From assembly GCA_022478985.1 (NCBI GenBank), contig JAKSZP010005665.1, forward strand, positions 19,683-83,682: a DNA stretch of 64,000 nt, written 5' to 3'. The stretch comes from Massospora cicadina (lineage: Eukaryota; Entomophthoromycota; Entomophthoromycetes; Entomophthorales; Entomophthoraceae). Positions 20,961 to 31,819 of this stretch are shown here, piece by piece. Within the stretch, counting starts at the first letter, position 1. Each line of letters opens with the position of its first letter. The notes beneath the pieces are model-generated. The model saw only the letters and a list, made by a program, of their open reading frames with translations, had not been told where the DNA came from and searched no databases. A program made the position numbers and the translations under genes.

Positions 20961-21355
20961 AGTTCCTCATGCTTTTTAGGTTGGTTATATTATTATTTTG
21001 GGCTGCAGTGTCGATATGTGCACTTGTGAGGAATTATTCATTTTTTCTGGTTCAACTGGTTCAGATTTATACAAGTTCATATAAAACCTGTGCACTTTGG
21101 TTGCAACTTCTTTGGGTGTTTCCACTATGGATTTGTCCGGTCATTGGACCTGTGTGCAAGCTATCATATTTTTCCAGGCGTGGAATCGGTGGAAAAAATA
21201 GCTTGAGCAAGTTTCTCCATCTTTTATGTTTCTTGCTTTATATTGAACTCTAACTCAATGTTGGTGTTCACAGATCAGAGTGTTTAGCTGATCAGAAACC
21301 TCCGCCCATCTGTGACCCCATCCATGGCTGTACCTTGTGCGTGGGACGTTGTTTT

Positions 21356-21402
21356 TTTTTAGTACTAGATGGTCCCAACCCAAGGGGGGGATTCATCGAT
21401 GT
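21356..21402 (-). mobile_element. m2: 47-bp poly(A) retroposon
   Basis: On the minus strand the insert ends GGGACCATCTAGTACT plus a run of A. It is flanked by TGGGACGTTGTTTT (21342-21355 and 21403-21416). Its body is the same as m1 from ACATCGATG onwards, so both begin within two or three bases of each other. It lies in the LINE-A2 spacer between endonuclease and RT. Confidence 0.85.
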
Positions 21403-21479
21403 TGGGACGTTGTTTTCAAAGTGGTTGATTTCTGCCAAAGTGTGCTTGATAATGGCTGAAGCTGCCCTGTGGCTTCTAG

Positions 21480-22375
21480 ACGTTGTATGTTTGATTTGTT
21501 GAATTTGTTGATTTTTTTAAATATTCCCAGGTGGTTAGTGGATTTGAGCAGAAAGGTGTTTGAGAATCTCAGGTTGAGGATATTTCCTCCATCCAGGATT
21601 AAAATTCTGAGTCAGCTAAACTTTCTGGGCGTATTCTGCACCATATGGATGCTTGAGTACTTGGTTCCGCCAGTTTTTAGGACACTAAAACTAGCCGATG
21701 GTCAGAAAATTCAATTTTTGTAGTTTTAAATTTTTGAATTTGGTTATAAAAAATTATAGGTGTGAGTATCAGGTCTATCCGTGACATGAAGATAAGTGAA
21801 CCATTGTGTACATGTGGGCGTGTCATGTTTTGTAGTAGGGGTAGCCTTTTTGGTAGCGGATCATATAGTCCCAGGGTGGCCTTTAGTATGCGGAGTTCTA
21901 CTTGCCCTTGTGGTACTTCCGTTGTGTATGGCCATCAGTCAGTATCTGGGTTAATCCAGCAGTTCATGTCTCCTATGATAAAAGTGATTGCTGGTAGATT
22001 ATAGTTGTGTTAGAGCTGTTAGAAATTCTCTTTCGTCAAGTGCACAGTTTGGTGCATACACACTGGCTATTGTGTGTACTTTGGTGTGCCATGAGAAGGT
22101 TATGGCAAGTATGCAGCCATCCAGGAACAAATTTTTGTTGATAAATTTATAGTTTTGGTTTGCGCGTACTATCACCCCACAGTGTTGCAACCAAAACAAT
22201 ATTGTTGGGAGGATCATGTTTTACTATGCCTCCTCCTCTCCCTGTGGACAGTGGGTTTCCTGCACCGCCAGGATGTCCACAGGTGGGTTTTGTAGGAGAA
22301 ACAACTTCCTGGCATGGGACGTTAAGGCCTTGAGTCCAGCTATGTTCAGCGTCCCTATCTCTACTGAGATGCCCG
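21480..22375 (-). pseudogene. LINE-A2 AP-like endonuclease
   Basis: The N-terminal block IGTLNIAGLKALTSHARKL and ILAVQETHCPQ is at about 22265-22365. The 72-codon frame 21999-22217 gives QHCGVIVRANQNYKF and HTIASVYAPN. The catalytic block IIGDMNCWINPDTD is near 21945-21985 and SRIDLILTP and FSDHRL near 21690-21785. GDMN and SDH are the Asp and His motifs of APE-type LINE endonucleases and both are intact, though frames shift between blocks. Confidence 0.8.
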
Positions 22376-22538
22376 ATGCACCTCAGGAGCAGTTAGTAGG
22401 GCCCCAGCCCTACTCCCTCACTCATATTACTCTCCAATGCACCTCTGCTGCGGAGAGCATAACCATGAGTAGGAGTTGGGGTGTATTATGCCCCTTTTGT
22501 TGCCACTGTTTTTGCTCCTCTCTTGGCTTTGCTTGGTT

Positions 22539-23590
22539 TCAATTTATCATTGCGGTGCACTTGTGTGCTCTTATTGGCCACATATTTTCTTGCGCATTCC
22601 ATTGTTGATTTTCCTTCCCAATTGGGTTATGTTCCACAATTTCAGGGGGTGCGCTGTACCCCAGTTTTTCTGCATATATTTCCAAATTGGGTTCTGCCAA
22701 ATTCAATCTGTTTGGATTGGGTGTTTGGTTTTCTGTGGGATTTGATTGGTTCATTGATTCAAATTCATCCATGTCTTCCTGGATTTGATCCAGTGATATG
22801 GATGATTCCGCTGAGGCCTTTGCCTTGGCTGCGGCCATCTTGCGAGCTTGTTTGGCCATTTTTAATTCTTTTCGGGAAAATTGGGTAATTTAACTTATAT
22901 TGCCCATGTTCTCCTCAGTTGAATTCTTATGTTGTATCCATGATTTTGGCGTACTCTGAGTCATCTTCTCCCATTTCCTCCTCACAGAATTACATTTCTC
23001 TCAGGCCTTCTTTTATGGGGCAAGCATGAATCTTGTGCCCAAAGGCCCAACAGTAGTTGCATATGGGGGGCGCTCTCCACTGTTATGCGGAACAACTGGG
23101 ATTTTTTCTCATCAATGGTGAAGGATGCAATGTGGGGGATTTTTGTGATATCCTCCACTATCTCCTAGTTTAGGAAAATAATTGCGATTTCCTTCCCAGT
23201 GCTAAGGGTTGGTATCAGCTGGAATCTTTGCATCTCAAATTGTTTAATTTCTCCATAGGCTTCCAAGTCTTCTTGGAGAAGTCTTTTGACTACTGTGCGC
23301 ACCAGTGTAGTTGGAAGGTAATCAAAGATAATAAAATATCTTTGAATTCTGTCCAACGTGTGCATTTGGCCAAACCAAATGCTGTCCATCAGGAAGGTTG
23401 AGTACCACTCTGACCTTTTCTGCTTCATTTGCTTCTTCCACGGTTTTGAACCCAAGGTCTACTCAACCTTTGCAGATAGTAAGGGTTGTTAACTACACTG
23501 TATGTGGGAAAAATTTAAGTTGGGCTTTGCTGAACTTTTCCCACATTGTTGGTGTTTCTACGCCCAGGAAAACTCATCTCATGTTCCACT
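22539..23590 (-). pseudogene. LINE-A2 ORF1 with CCHC knuckle
   Basis: The frame 23165-23455 encodes SEWYSTFLMDSIWFGQMHTL and SLDAYG-like LEAYGEIKQFEMQRFQLIP, an RRM-like ORF1 fold by its alternating pattern. Near 23010-23070 CNYCWAFGHKIHACP forms a C-x2-C-x4-H-x4-C zinc knuckle. The frame 22539-22859 supplies a Gln/Asn/Glu-rich tail. The product would coat LINE RNA. Stops separate these pieces. Confidence 0.65.
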
Positions 23591-24273
23591 GATGACAGTG
23601 GTTGTAAGTGAGATACTTCCATGTAACTGCAGTATTTTACCATAGAAATTCACAAACCCTGCGGAGAGTGCCACCTCAGGTTTTTTTGTTTTTACTGATA
23701 TTTTCATTTGTACCTGTGCACTTGGTACCTTTGGGCGGTGCAAGTCTGGGTCCGCTGCCCTTTACCGCGTTTGCCCAACTCTTTGCTTTATTACTCATAC
23801 TCATCTCATCTGGTATTGATTGTCAAATTGTACTGTTTGAATCAAATCATATTACTAAAAGTGATAGTAATTAGAAAAAATTTTAGATTTAATTTTTTAT
23901 ATAAAGTTATTACAAAAATTCATGTTAAAAATGATTTACAGTTTGTTGAAATTAAAATGCAAAATGTTGAAATCAAATTGTAAATTGTTGAAATTGAAAT
24001 GCAAAATGTTAAAATTAAAGTAAAATGATATATATTCAATAATATTATAGAAATTATTATCTGTAGCTGAATATAGATAAACCAGGTTGATATGTGGTCC
24101 AACGCTAAACTTGGAATGCTACTTGATGCTGATTATACTGACAAATAAGGGCTTCCTCCCTCTTCTGGTAAAACTTAGCCTGAATCTAGATTCAGAGGTT
24201 ATTGTCTTTGGTTCCCATCATGCTGAGTCTGAGAGGATCTGCTTCTTTTTAGGGATATTTAATCCTTACTCTT

Positions 24274-24295
24274 TTTTTTATAGTACTAGATGGTA
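24274..24295 (-). mobile_element. m3: about 22-bp poly(A) retroposon
   Basis: On the minus strand the insert reads ACCATCTAGTACT, then TA and an A-run. A 15-bp direct repeat, TTAATCCTTACTCTT, flanks it (24259-24273 and 24296-24310). It is a 5'-truncated copy of the m family, inserted into the solo LTR. Confidence 0.82.
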
Positions 24296-25519
24296 TTAAT
24301 CCTTACTCTTTATCACACAAAAGAATAATAAACTAATATATTAAAACAATATATAACTAGGGATAAATAAAACTAGAACTAGATTGTTTTATTGCTATAA
24401 AAACTAGGGAATTTATAAAGGAAATCAGCGCCAAACTCCTCCGTTGGAACCTCAGTAATGAAATGACAGCCGTTGCCATTTATTTCCCTTTAAGGTCTCT
24501 TATGGATATGGGCTTCTCCTTTGGATTAATGATTCCTCTGTCAGACATCCCAGAAACCTAAAGTGGAAAAGAGCAAGAGAACGTGTCCCTAACATTTCCA
24601 CTCAATCATAGCAAGCCAACCACATTTGGCTAGAAACCTGATTAGGTAATTGGACTCTTTACCCATTATGGTAGTAACAAACTAACTGGTCAACCTGCTA
24701 GTTGCAGGCAGTATTACTCACCTAACAACTCTTAAATAAATCCCCAATTGGTTAGTGATGAAACCTGACTAATCCCAAACAGCACATCTAATAGGTAATC
24801 AGTGATTAACTGTCAGATAAATCAATTCTTTCAGCAACTCTGCATGATGGGATATTAGGCATTTGCACTGATTGACCCCAGCAGAACCCAAAGCTGGCAA
24901 ATTACCCAAAATCTGCTGGTATATAAATCAACATTAAAAATCATCTCATATCAAAATCATCTGTCAGTGGGACTTATCACCTAGTGGGACAGCAGATTTA
25001 TTAAACCTAGGAAGCTGGTAAGTTGGGCAAAATCCCAACACTGACCTTTGCTTAGATATAACTGGATTAAAATTAAGGCCAAAAATTAACGCCTTTAGGA
25101 GGTAATTTGTATTGTGGCCTTCAGCTGCTCAGTCATTGAGGATTTAGGGTTGAGTTTATTGATTGCACTCAATCTTTGGGAGCAATTTCCCATATTTGAC
25201 TGGGGTAGACTTGAAGAAGATTTTGATGGCTTTACTTATAAATTTTTGACAATTCAATTACGTATCACCCACCTAGTTGCAGAATTCATGGAAAATTTAT
25301 GGGAATCAACATCCCTATAATCTGGTTGGCATTACGCGCCAAAGCTTTAAACGACCAACCTCCTAGTCTCACAACCTGATTACACAACTGCCAGTAGTAA
25401 GAGCTGGAATTTCAGGCAGGCACTATTGGGTGGGCTTTCATCCATGAATAAAAGTAGTGTGATGAGACTGGCTCCTGAAGGCCCAGGTCTTTTTCCCAGT
25501 TAATATTTCATAGTAGGTT

Positions 25520-27350
25520 TTAGCAGTGCATGTTCATTTGCACCAATTGGAGGTAAGTCTTAGCCCATATCCTCTGAGCATTGGACTCAAAATCAAGCAG
25601 TCCCATCTCCCCTTTATGCTTTGATTTGAACAGAGTGTCAAGGGTGATTGGAGCTGCTTTTGCTTTGAACCAGATAAAGGTGCAAAGCAAAGTCCTGATT
25701 TTCTTCTTCAGGTTTGGGCTCATCATAAGCATGTTGGCAGTGTACCAGAGCTTTGAGAATATGAAGATGTTGACAGCCATCACTTTTCCTCAAGATTGAG
25801 CCGTGCATGTTTCCAACAGGTTATACTGGCTGACAGACTTGACAATATTTCATTTTCCAGTTTCAAGTAACACCATGCCTTATTTTAAATAGTATTCCAA
25901 AGAAACAGATCATATGGGTGTTCTGAATTGGCGCTAGAACAGATAGTGGGCTGAAATTGGGTACACTGACCCTCATTATGACAGTTTTGTCCAGGTTAAT
26001 CTTCACACTTGACGCTGATTGGTATAGGCTCAGGAGCTCTTCAGAACCTTGAAGGTCAGTCAGAGAGCTGATCATTACTACAGTATCATTTTCAAAGGCT
26101 TGCATTTTCAGCAGCCACTGGTTGGGGTGGAAGAAATCCCAGAGTTTTGCGTCTGCTGCTTCCAATAAGATGTTGGCTGCAAAGTTGAATAGGGTTGGTG
26201 ACATGGGATTGCCTTGGCTGAGGCCCTGTCTGATTGGGATATCATTGGCAGGCCATTCAAAACAATCACCTTTGTTTTCAGACCTGAATACAGCGTCAAG
26301 ATCTAGGAGCAGAAAACATTAGAGATACCCACCACCTTCAATGCCACATGCAAGAAGGGCCATGCTACCTGATTGTAGGCCTTCTCCATGTTGAGAAACA
26401 TAAGATAGCCCTGTTCAGATCCTCACGTGTCCTGTAGCACATTCTGGATGGTCCCAATACTGTCCCAGATGGTGCGTCCCTTGATGAACCTATGCTGGGC
26501 CTTATGGAAGGTACTCAGTGCTGTTGGCTTAAGCCTATTTGACAAAATGCCCGTTAGAAGCTTGTAGTTAGTGTTGGACAAAGCAATCAGGCGCCAGTTC
26601 TGAAGTTGCCGTTGGAGAGTCCTTCTTGTACAGAAGTACAATCTGGGTTTCCTAGCCCCCAGGAATCTGGCGTCCAGTTTGAAGGAAGGAGTTGAAAAGG
26701 CTGGCAAGCTCCTGTGCCATGTGGTCACAGAAAATGCTGTAAATTTTTGCGCATATATTGTTAGGGCCCAGGGATTTCCTCTTTGACGATTCCTTTAATG
26801 CTTGCTTAGCTTCCTTGACCATAATTTAAGCTGTAAGCTTTTGGATGTCATCTGTCGAAAAGGCCCCAAGTGCCAGCTTGGCCAGGTCAATTAGGGCTTA
26901 GTTGCTACTTCACTCATCTCTCAGTACCAGAATAATTCACTGTAGAAACTTTCAGTCTCACTCATGATTATTTCAGGATCAAAGGACACTTCGCCCAACA
27001 TGGTTTCCAACTGCCAAATCATGGCCTTGGCTTGTATTTCATTGCAGGAAGCCAGGCTTCTTTGGTCATCATACCCAAAAGGCTTTGAAACTGATAAGCA
27101 GCGTTCACCCAGTGCTCTGAGTCCTGTTTGGTAATTAAAGCCTGATAGCATTTGTGTGTCATTTGGTACTCACTCCACCTGTCTTTGCTATCCTGCAGTG
27201 AAATCTTCAGGCTATCCAGGGTATCCTTCACATACTTTGCGACAGAAGATTGTTTGATAGCTTTTGCTTTCTTAAACTTCATGCTATCATGCTTGATTTT
27301 CTCCTTGATTCAGACCCATCGTTCCAGGGGATCAATTGCTGGTTGACAAC
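25520..27350 (-). pseudogene. LINE-B1 reverse transcriptase
   Basis: Minus frames include NWRLIALSNTNYKLLTGILS and FIKGRTIWDSIGTIQNVLQD (26423-26728), then MSPTLFNFAANILLEAADA and MQAFENDTVVMISS (25863-26204). The active site is FEND at 26085-26096, where FADD is expected; the first catalytic Asp is Asn. Further down, AAPITLDTLFKSKHKGEMGL (25520-25783) is the RT thumb. Upstream frames 26921-27282 lead into the RT. Copy B2 shares the Asn. Confidence 0.82.
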
Positions 27351-27449
27351 TCAAGTAAGTGACCAGCCAATCAATGATGGTTTCAATTGTTTGGAGCCAC
27401 TTCCTATCCCTCAGAGTGTCTGGTGTGATCTGTTACTCTAAGTTCTTTG

Positions 27450-28290
27450 GGGATTCACTAAGGTCTTCTTCACATAGATGATCATATGGTCATTTTTGGA
27501 GTTTATGCTGACTTTGTTATTAGAAGTCAATGGTTTGAGGTCATACAACATGAGCACCTAGTCCAGGAGTAACCTGTCTGTGGTGCTTTGCTAACATCAT
27601 ATGACCACCTTTTGAGGTTAGCAGAGTCATCTTCCTCTTTGTCAATCGTAAGGCACATTCCCAGCTTGAACAGGTACTCTAGCATATCCTTGGCCTTACA
27701 GTTGGAGTGCTCACATGTCAGGAACATATTTTAATTTGCATTTGTCCAACAGTTCAGGTCTCCTGCTATGACAGAAGTTTCTTCAGTTGTCACCTCTGAT
27801 AAAAATTTCCAAAAAGTTTAGTTTTTGTGGGGCTTCAACAAGGCGTACACCGCTACCAATTGGAGCTTTCCAGTTTTCCTATTAGTGGATGTGGCCACTA
27901 AGATCCATCCAGCATGAGTCTCCTCCACGGATATCAGGTCAATTTTCTTGTTTAGCGCAACAATAGCCACCTGATTAGTCAGAAGGTCTTGGCACCCAAT
28001 CTGAAGGGATACAGGTGGCTCAATGCATAGCGGTTTGAATTTTGGCACAATTTCTTTTTGGCTTCCTGCTTGCAACTCCAAAATTAAAATTATAATAATA
28101 TTATTTGATTTAAAAAGGCGTAGCTTCCTCCTCCTTGTCTGTATGCTCGGCATCCCCAAAGTATTCATGGTCACCATAATTATTTCCAATTGCCTGACCC
28201 ATGGGTATGAGGTGAATTGGGGCTGTCCAGGTTATATATTGAGTCACGAATGGAGGTTAATGCTTTGGCAGCTGTGGTCACCAGGGTGAG
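27450..28290 (-). pseudogene. LINE-B1 AP-like endonuclease
   Basis: The 123-codon frame 27818-28189 contains IVALNKKIDLISVEETHAGW and KLQLVAVYALLKPHKN. The motif SVIAGDLNCWTNAN follows at about 27735-27780 and CLTIDKEEDD near 27640. GDLN is the catalytic Asp/Asn motif. B3 has KLNKNIKLKLVDETHAR and AGNFNTVG at the same positions. The domain lies between ORF1 and RT, as in other APE LINEs. Confidence 0.75.
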
Positions 28291-28299
28291 TGCAGGAGT

Positions 28300-29230
28300 T
28301 AGTGCTTTACGAGGGCGTTTAGTGGGCATGGGAATTTTATTGCTGGGCATTTTGTGCACCAGAAACTCCGTAACCATCCCCATTTCCTGGTTGATTAATA
28401 ATATTGATGGTTTGAGTACCGACCTTAGGGAGCGTTTTTGACACTACAGCTTGAACATGAGTAGTGTAAAAACTCACCAATTGCTTACCAGACCTGAATT
28501 TGGGTTTCTCAGTGAATGGGTTTTATTTGGGGGCGTGCAGCTGATTCTGCTTTTTGGCCTCCCCAGAGGGTGATTGGTTATCATCACTAGGCTTTTTCGC
28601 CAATTGTTTGCATGCTGACTTCTTACCTGACTTTTTGCTTGATGGGCTTATTTAACAAATTCATAGGAGCTTGTGATGGTTGGACCATCTTTGATGACTT
28701 TTTGGGGCTGGCTTTTTGCCAGCGCACACCTTTCTCTTGAACCATCCACTCCTCTTGTGATGGGTGTGGTGCAACTGGGTCAGGGCCTGTCTCTTCGTCC
28801 ATTTTGTACACCTCATGGTTGGGGTTCATGAAGGGTTTGTCATTTGCTTCAGGTTGCTTGGCCGCCTCCCTTGCCCGTGCTTCCTTATGGGTAACATCCA
28901 TCTCCTGTTGCTGACACTTCATGTCCATGACCTCTGTCAAATTCCATGGGAACCATTCCTTGGCTTTGGAATGGAGAAAGGTTTTCATCCCGACTTTTTT
29001 GATGCTGCCAACCAATCATATTCAAATTTGCAGGGGGTTTTCCCTTTTTGTGGTGACACTGGGCCATTGTATAACTGGTATGATAGCAGAACTGGCACAC
29101 CTGTTTGGCATATTCTTTCTCCACATAAACGATTTGACTGAGACTGGGCAGGCGGATAAATTAGGGGAGGATGATTTATGTGATTTCATCCATGAAGCTG
29201 GTTCATTGAGCGCCTTTATAGTTTAAGGGC
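28300..29230 (-). pseudogene. LINE-B1 ORF1, C-terminal part with zinc knuckle
   Basis: The frame 28885-29124 gives CQFCYHTSYTMAQCHHKKG, a C-x2-C-x4-(H to S)-x4-C-type knuckle. B3 has CHFFYQMGHMMAQCYHKKG at the equivalent place. The frame 28623-29015 continues with an acidic/basic tail containing GPDPVAPHPSQEEWM. Between 28300 and 28600 the tail is Lys/Pro rich. It would bind LINE RNA. Confidence 0.7.
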
Positions 29231-29749
29231 AAAGGCATTTAGTGATATAATCACCGCCAGCCTGCTTAATTCCCAAACTTCCACATAGTATAAAATGCCA
29301 GTTTGGATTGCCTCATGTACCTATTCTTTTTCCTGATCTGTTGGAAGATTTTGAAATGTAACCACCCAGGAAGTTTGGTCACCGTCACAGGTCTGTTACA
29401 TTCACAGGTATAAGCCTTTGTATTTTATCTGACTCATGTAGTTTCTTCTGGTCGAGTTCCCCTGGTATCATGATGTCAATGTACCCACGTTTGGGCACCC
29501 AGTAGTGGGTGAAGTCCCATCCTATCAAGACGTTTTTGAGCTCATGGTAAATCAACACTATTAAGTCAGACTACTCCCCCTCATCCACCAGCTGTAAGTG
29601 GATTTGGATGGCATCTTTGAGGTACAAATTAGATGCCTGAAGATCCATAAAGCCCCCACTGACAAGTTGATGGATGTAATTAATGTGGCTTCCATCCCCA
29701 TTCCATGAGTTTCCATCAGTTTAAGCTTCTTCAGCGCTGTATGACTTGG

Positions 29750-30504
29750 TGTTGGATTTTGGGTTGGTAAAAGGCTCGCTGGTGCTTATTTACCTCTAAT
29801 CCAACAATATCAGAGGAGGGGCTTCTCACACTACTTGTATAAAATAATTGAATTAAACAAAAATGAAATAAAGTTTTAATTTTATAGTTTTTTATTGAGC
29901 GCCGCGTGGGGGTAAAAGAGAGTATGTCATATAGTAAATCAATATGAGTATTTAAGGCATCAATGCTCAACGTTCGATAGCTTGGGAAATTCCAAATTAG
30001 TTAATATACGATTTTAGCCTATTGAGGCTCAGCAAACTCGCATCTCTTTGATGGAACAATGGATGGGGTATCATTATTTGTCAAAACATACCCATGAGGT
30101 AACGATTTGATGTATCTCAGCCAATCCCCATCTGAGAAATTTATCTCACCTGGGGACCCCCACCATGCCTATAAAAGGGGGTGGTCCCCATGTGGGTGCT
30201 TGGAAGGATCTGGGCATGGTTGAGGAAGCACCGCTTAATGAATGCCCCATAGTGTGCTTCATGGTTGGAGTAATCTGACTATTGGTTACTGATTTAGCTG
30301 CCTGTAGAGGATTTGAAATTGTGTTACCCCAATTTGTAGGGTTCCACCAAGAATCGGTCAGGGTCTTTTGGCTGACTAAATCATTGTTATGATGAAAATT
30401 GATTTCCTCATTATTGTGAACTTGTAAATGTCTGAAATCTCCTCTATTCAGCTGAGTTTTACCCACAAGATCCTTTTTGTAGCCTAGGAGGCAAATGTCT
30501 GACT
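29750..30504 (-). repeat. T2 3' LTR (left copy)
   Basis: The copy aligns with 36479-37237 from TGTTGGATTTTGGG to AGGCAAATG-TCTGAC. Its outer base pair is decayed at the inner end (CT in place of CA). A GGGGTATAAA-like box is not seen on the minus strand; TATAAAAGGGG on the plus strand near 30171 is part of the LTR. Confidence 0.9.
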
Positions 30505-30509
30505 TTACC

Positions 30510-30990
30510 CTCCTCAAGAATGTTGGGGTGAGAATAGGGATGAAGGAAGCAGCCATGAAATAGTTGATGGTGAGTCTGGAGGAGAGTATTTTGATGGAAT
30601 ACTCATCCCCTCGCTTGTATGTAACTGAAAATGGTCCTTCCCTGATAGAGCCGAGCTTTTCACTTCTTGGAGTGATTTGGTTATGATTTAGAGTATTAAG
30701 TCAGCTACTTGGAATGAAGGAAGAGGGGCCCAAAGCTCATTTGAAGCTTGGCCTTCTTTGGTAACAGTCTTAGCTAAATTAATCATGTCCTCTGATTGTA
30801 ATTGAACATTATGTTGGGTCAACTTTTTCATGACTTGTTCAGGATTAGTCTGATCAGAGAGAATATCCTTGTCTAATAACGCTGGCACCCTCAGTTCTCA
30901 ACCATATAACAAACGGAAAGGGGACATCTTGAGATTGTGATGGTAGCTAATATGGTAGGCCATGTGGGCACTGGGTAAACAGATATCCCA
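30510..30990 (-). pseudogene. T2 integrase C-terminal region
   Basis: The frame 30688-30888 encodes LTQHNVQLQSEDMINLAKTV, as in the linker of Ty3 integrases. It is followed by KLGSIREGPFSVTYKRGDEY in another frame near 30600-30670. The EGPF element is the GPY/F motif that helps target recognition. The coding sequence ends just inside the LTR. Confidence 0.65.
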
Positions 30991-31017
30991 GTGGAGAAGG
31001 TCTGAAGTGGCCATTTT

Positions 31018-31812
31018 TCAGAGTATTGAGACCAGGGTCCCATTAACTCTTTCTACAGAACCATTTGTGGATGGGTTATAGGGGGCTGAGAAGAGTTGTT
31101 GAGCTCCCATAGAAGTGGTGAGGAGCTTTACCACTTGGGAAGTAAAGTTTTTCCTGTTGTCACATAAGAGGAACTGGGGGCACCCATGCCAGGTGAAGAT
31201 GTACTGATGTAAGAAGTTAGCCGTAGCTTTAGCAGTCTGAGTGTGAAGAGCAACAGCTTCAATCCACTTGGTGAAATGATCAATACCAACCAAGATATAG
31301 CGTCTACCGCCTGTAGTTTGAGGGAGAGGACCTATCACGTCCAAACTTATGATGTGGAAGGGTTGGTGGGGCATTGTAGGTCTATACTGATATTGGGTCT
31401 TAAAGCTGGTTTGTTCTTACAGGTCAGGCATGCATCTAAAACTTTGCTTATGGTCTCCATGATGCCCTCCCAATAGTACTGCTCTTTTATACACTCATGG
31501 GTTTTGCATACTCCTCCATGACCCATGATAGTGTGAGACTCTAAAATGACAGGGACTCGCTCAGATGGCTGGAGATAGGGCAACCAATTTACTCTGACTT
31601 TCTTATATAATTTCCATTCTCTATTTTTTTGTGTTGTGAGAGTGACGAGCGAGCATCTTCTGTACTTGTTCATCTTCATCAGCCCATGCTTCAGGAGTCA
31701 CTAGGAGGTCATGCAACCGCTCAGCTTTGCTATTGTCAAGGTGAAGGACAGGCAGCCGCGTTAGCCCATCAATGTTTATATGGCGGGTCCCAGCTTGGTG
31801 GTCAATGGTCAA
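31018..31812 (-). pseudogene. T2 integrase core and zinc-binding domain
   Basis: The H2C2 finger reads ESHTIMGHGGVCKTHECI and DACLTCKNK (31347-31679). The core frame 31018-31374 gives IISLDVIGPLPQ (first Asp), FLLCDNRKNFTS (second Asp) and NPSTNGSVERVNGTL (Glu). All three catalytic residues are present, which makes this the best preserved integrase in the window. The frame 31621-31812 upstream gives DHQAGTRHINIDGLTRLP, the RNase H-integrase spacer. Confidence 0.88.
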
Positions 31813-31819
31813 TCATAAT

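Larger units (their letters stand above)
18557..23883 (-). mobile_element. LINE-A copy A2, near full length
   Basis: The element reads from about 23883 down to an A-rich 3' end (CCTAAATAAATAATTA on the minus strand) at 18557. Flanking sequences TAGATTTAATATTTTTTAAT (18532-18551) and TAGATTTAATTTTTTAT (23884-23900) form a likely target duplication, though they are AT-rich. The order is ORF1 with a CCHC knuckle, AP endonuclease, RT and zinc finger. It is less decayed than A1: the RT is open for 300 codons. It inserted near the right end of the Tc1/mariner element. Confidence 0.85.
17136..24028 (+). mobile_element. Tc1/mariner transposon, split by LINE-A2
   Basis: The left end reads TA-CCATTTTTTGATTTCAACA and the right end, in reverse complement, TA-TCATTTTACTTTAATTTTAACA, giving terminal inverted repeats flanked by the TA target. 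Removing LINE-A2 leaves about 1.57 kb, the usual size for this superfamily. The ends contain arrays of a short unit close to TTTCAACATTTTGCA. A decayed DDE transposase lies inside. The host site is the solo LTR, whose two halves join when the element is removed. Confidence 0.82.
17033..25040 (-). mobile_element. Solo LTR of the T1 family, split by the Tc1/LINE nest
   Basis: Two pieces, 17033-17135 and 24029-25040, read on the minus strand as one LTR starting TGTTGGGATTTTGCCCAAC and ending with TG...CA geometry. Their sum, about 1.1 kb, equals the T1 LTR length. Shared landmarks with T1 include the AGGGACAC...TCTTTCC block, CTACAGATAATA and ACTGCACAGGTTC (17079). Flanks are TTGAC and CTGAC, a 5-bp duplication with one change. 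No internal region is present, so it arose by LTR-LTR recombination. Confidence 0.82.
25046..29749 (-). mobile_element. LINE-B copy B1, main part (ORF1 end, endonuclease, RT)
   Basis: On the minus strand this segment gives, from right to left, an ORF1 end with a zinc knuckle, an AP endonuclease and an RT. The left edge is the solo LTR (duplication T/C-TGAC). The right edge is T2 (CTTGG at 29745-29749, repeated at 37238-37242), beyond which ORF1 continues. LINE-B differs from LINE-A in RT sequence and in its large ORF1. Confidence 0.82.

Noticed and set aside
22216..22888. Plus-strand frames of 89-135 codons, hydrophobic
   Set aside because: They are shadows of the minus-strand LINE-A2 ORF1 and endonuclease coding region.
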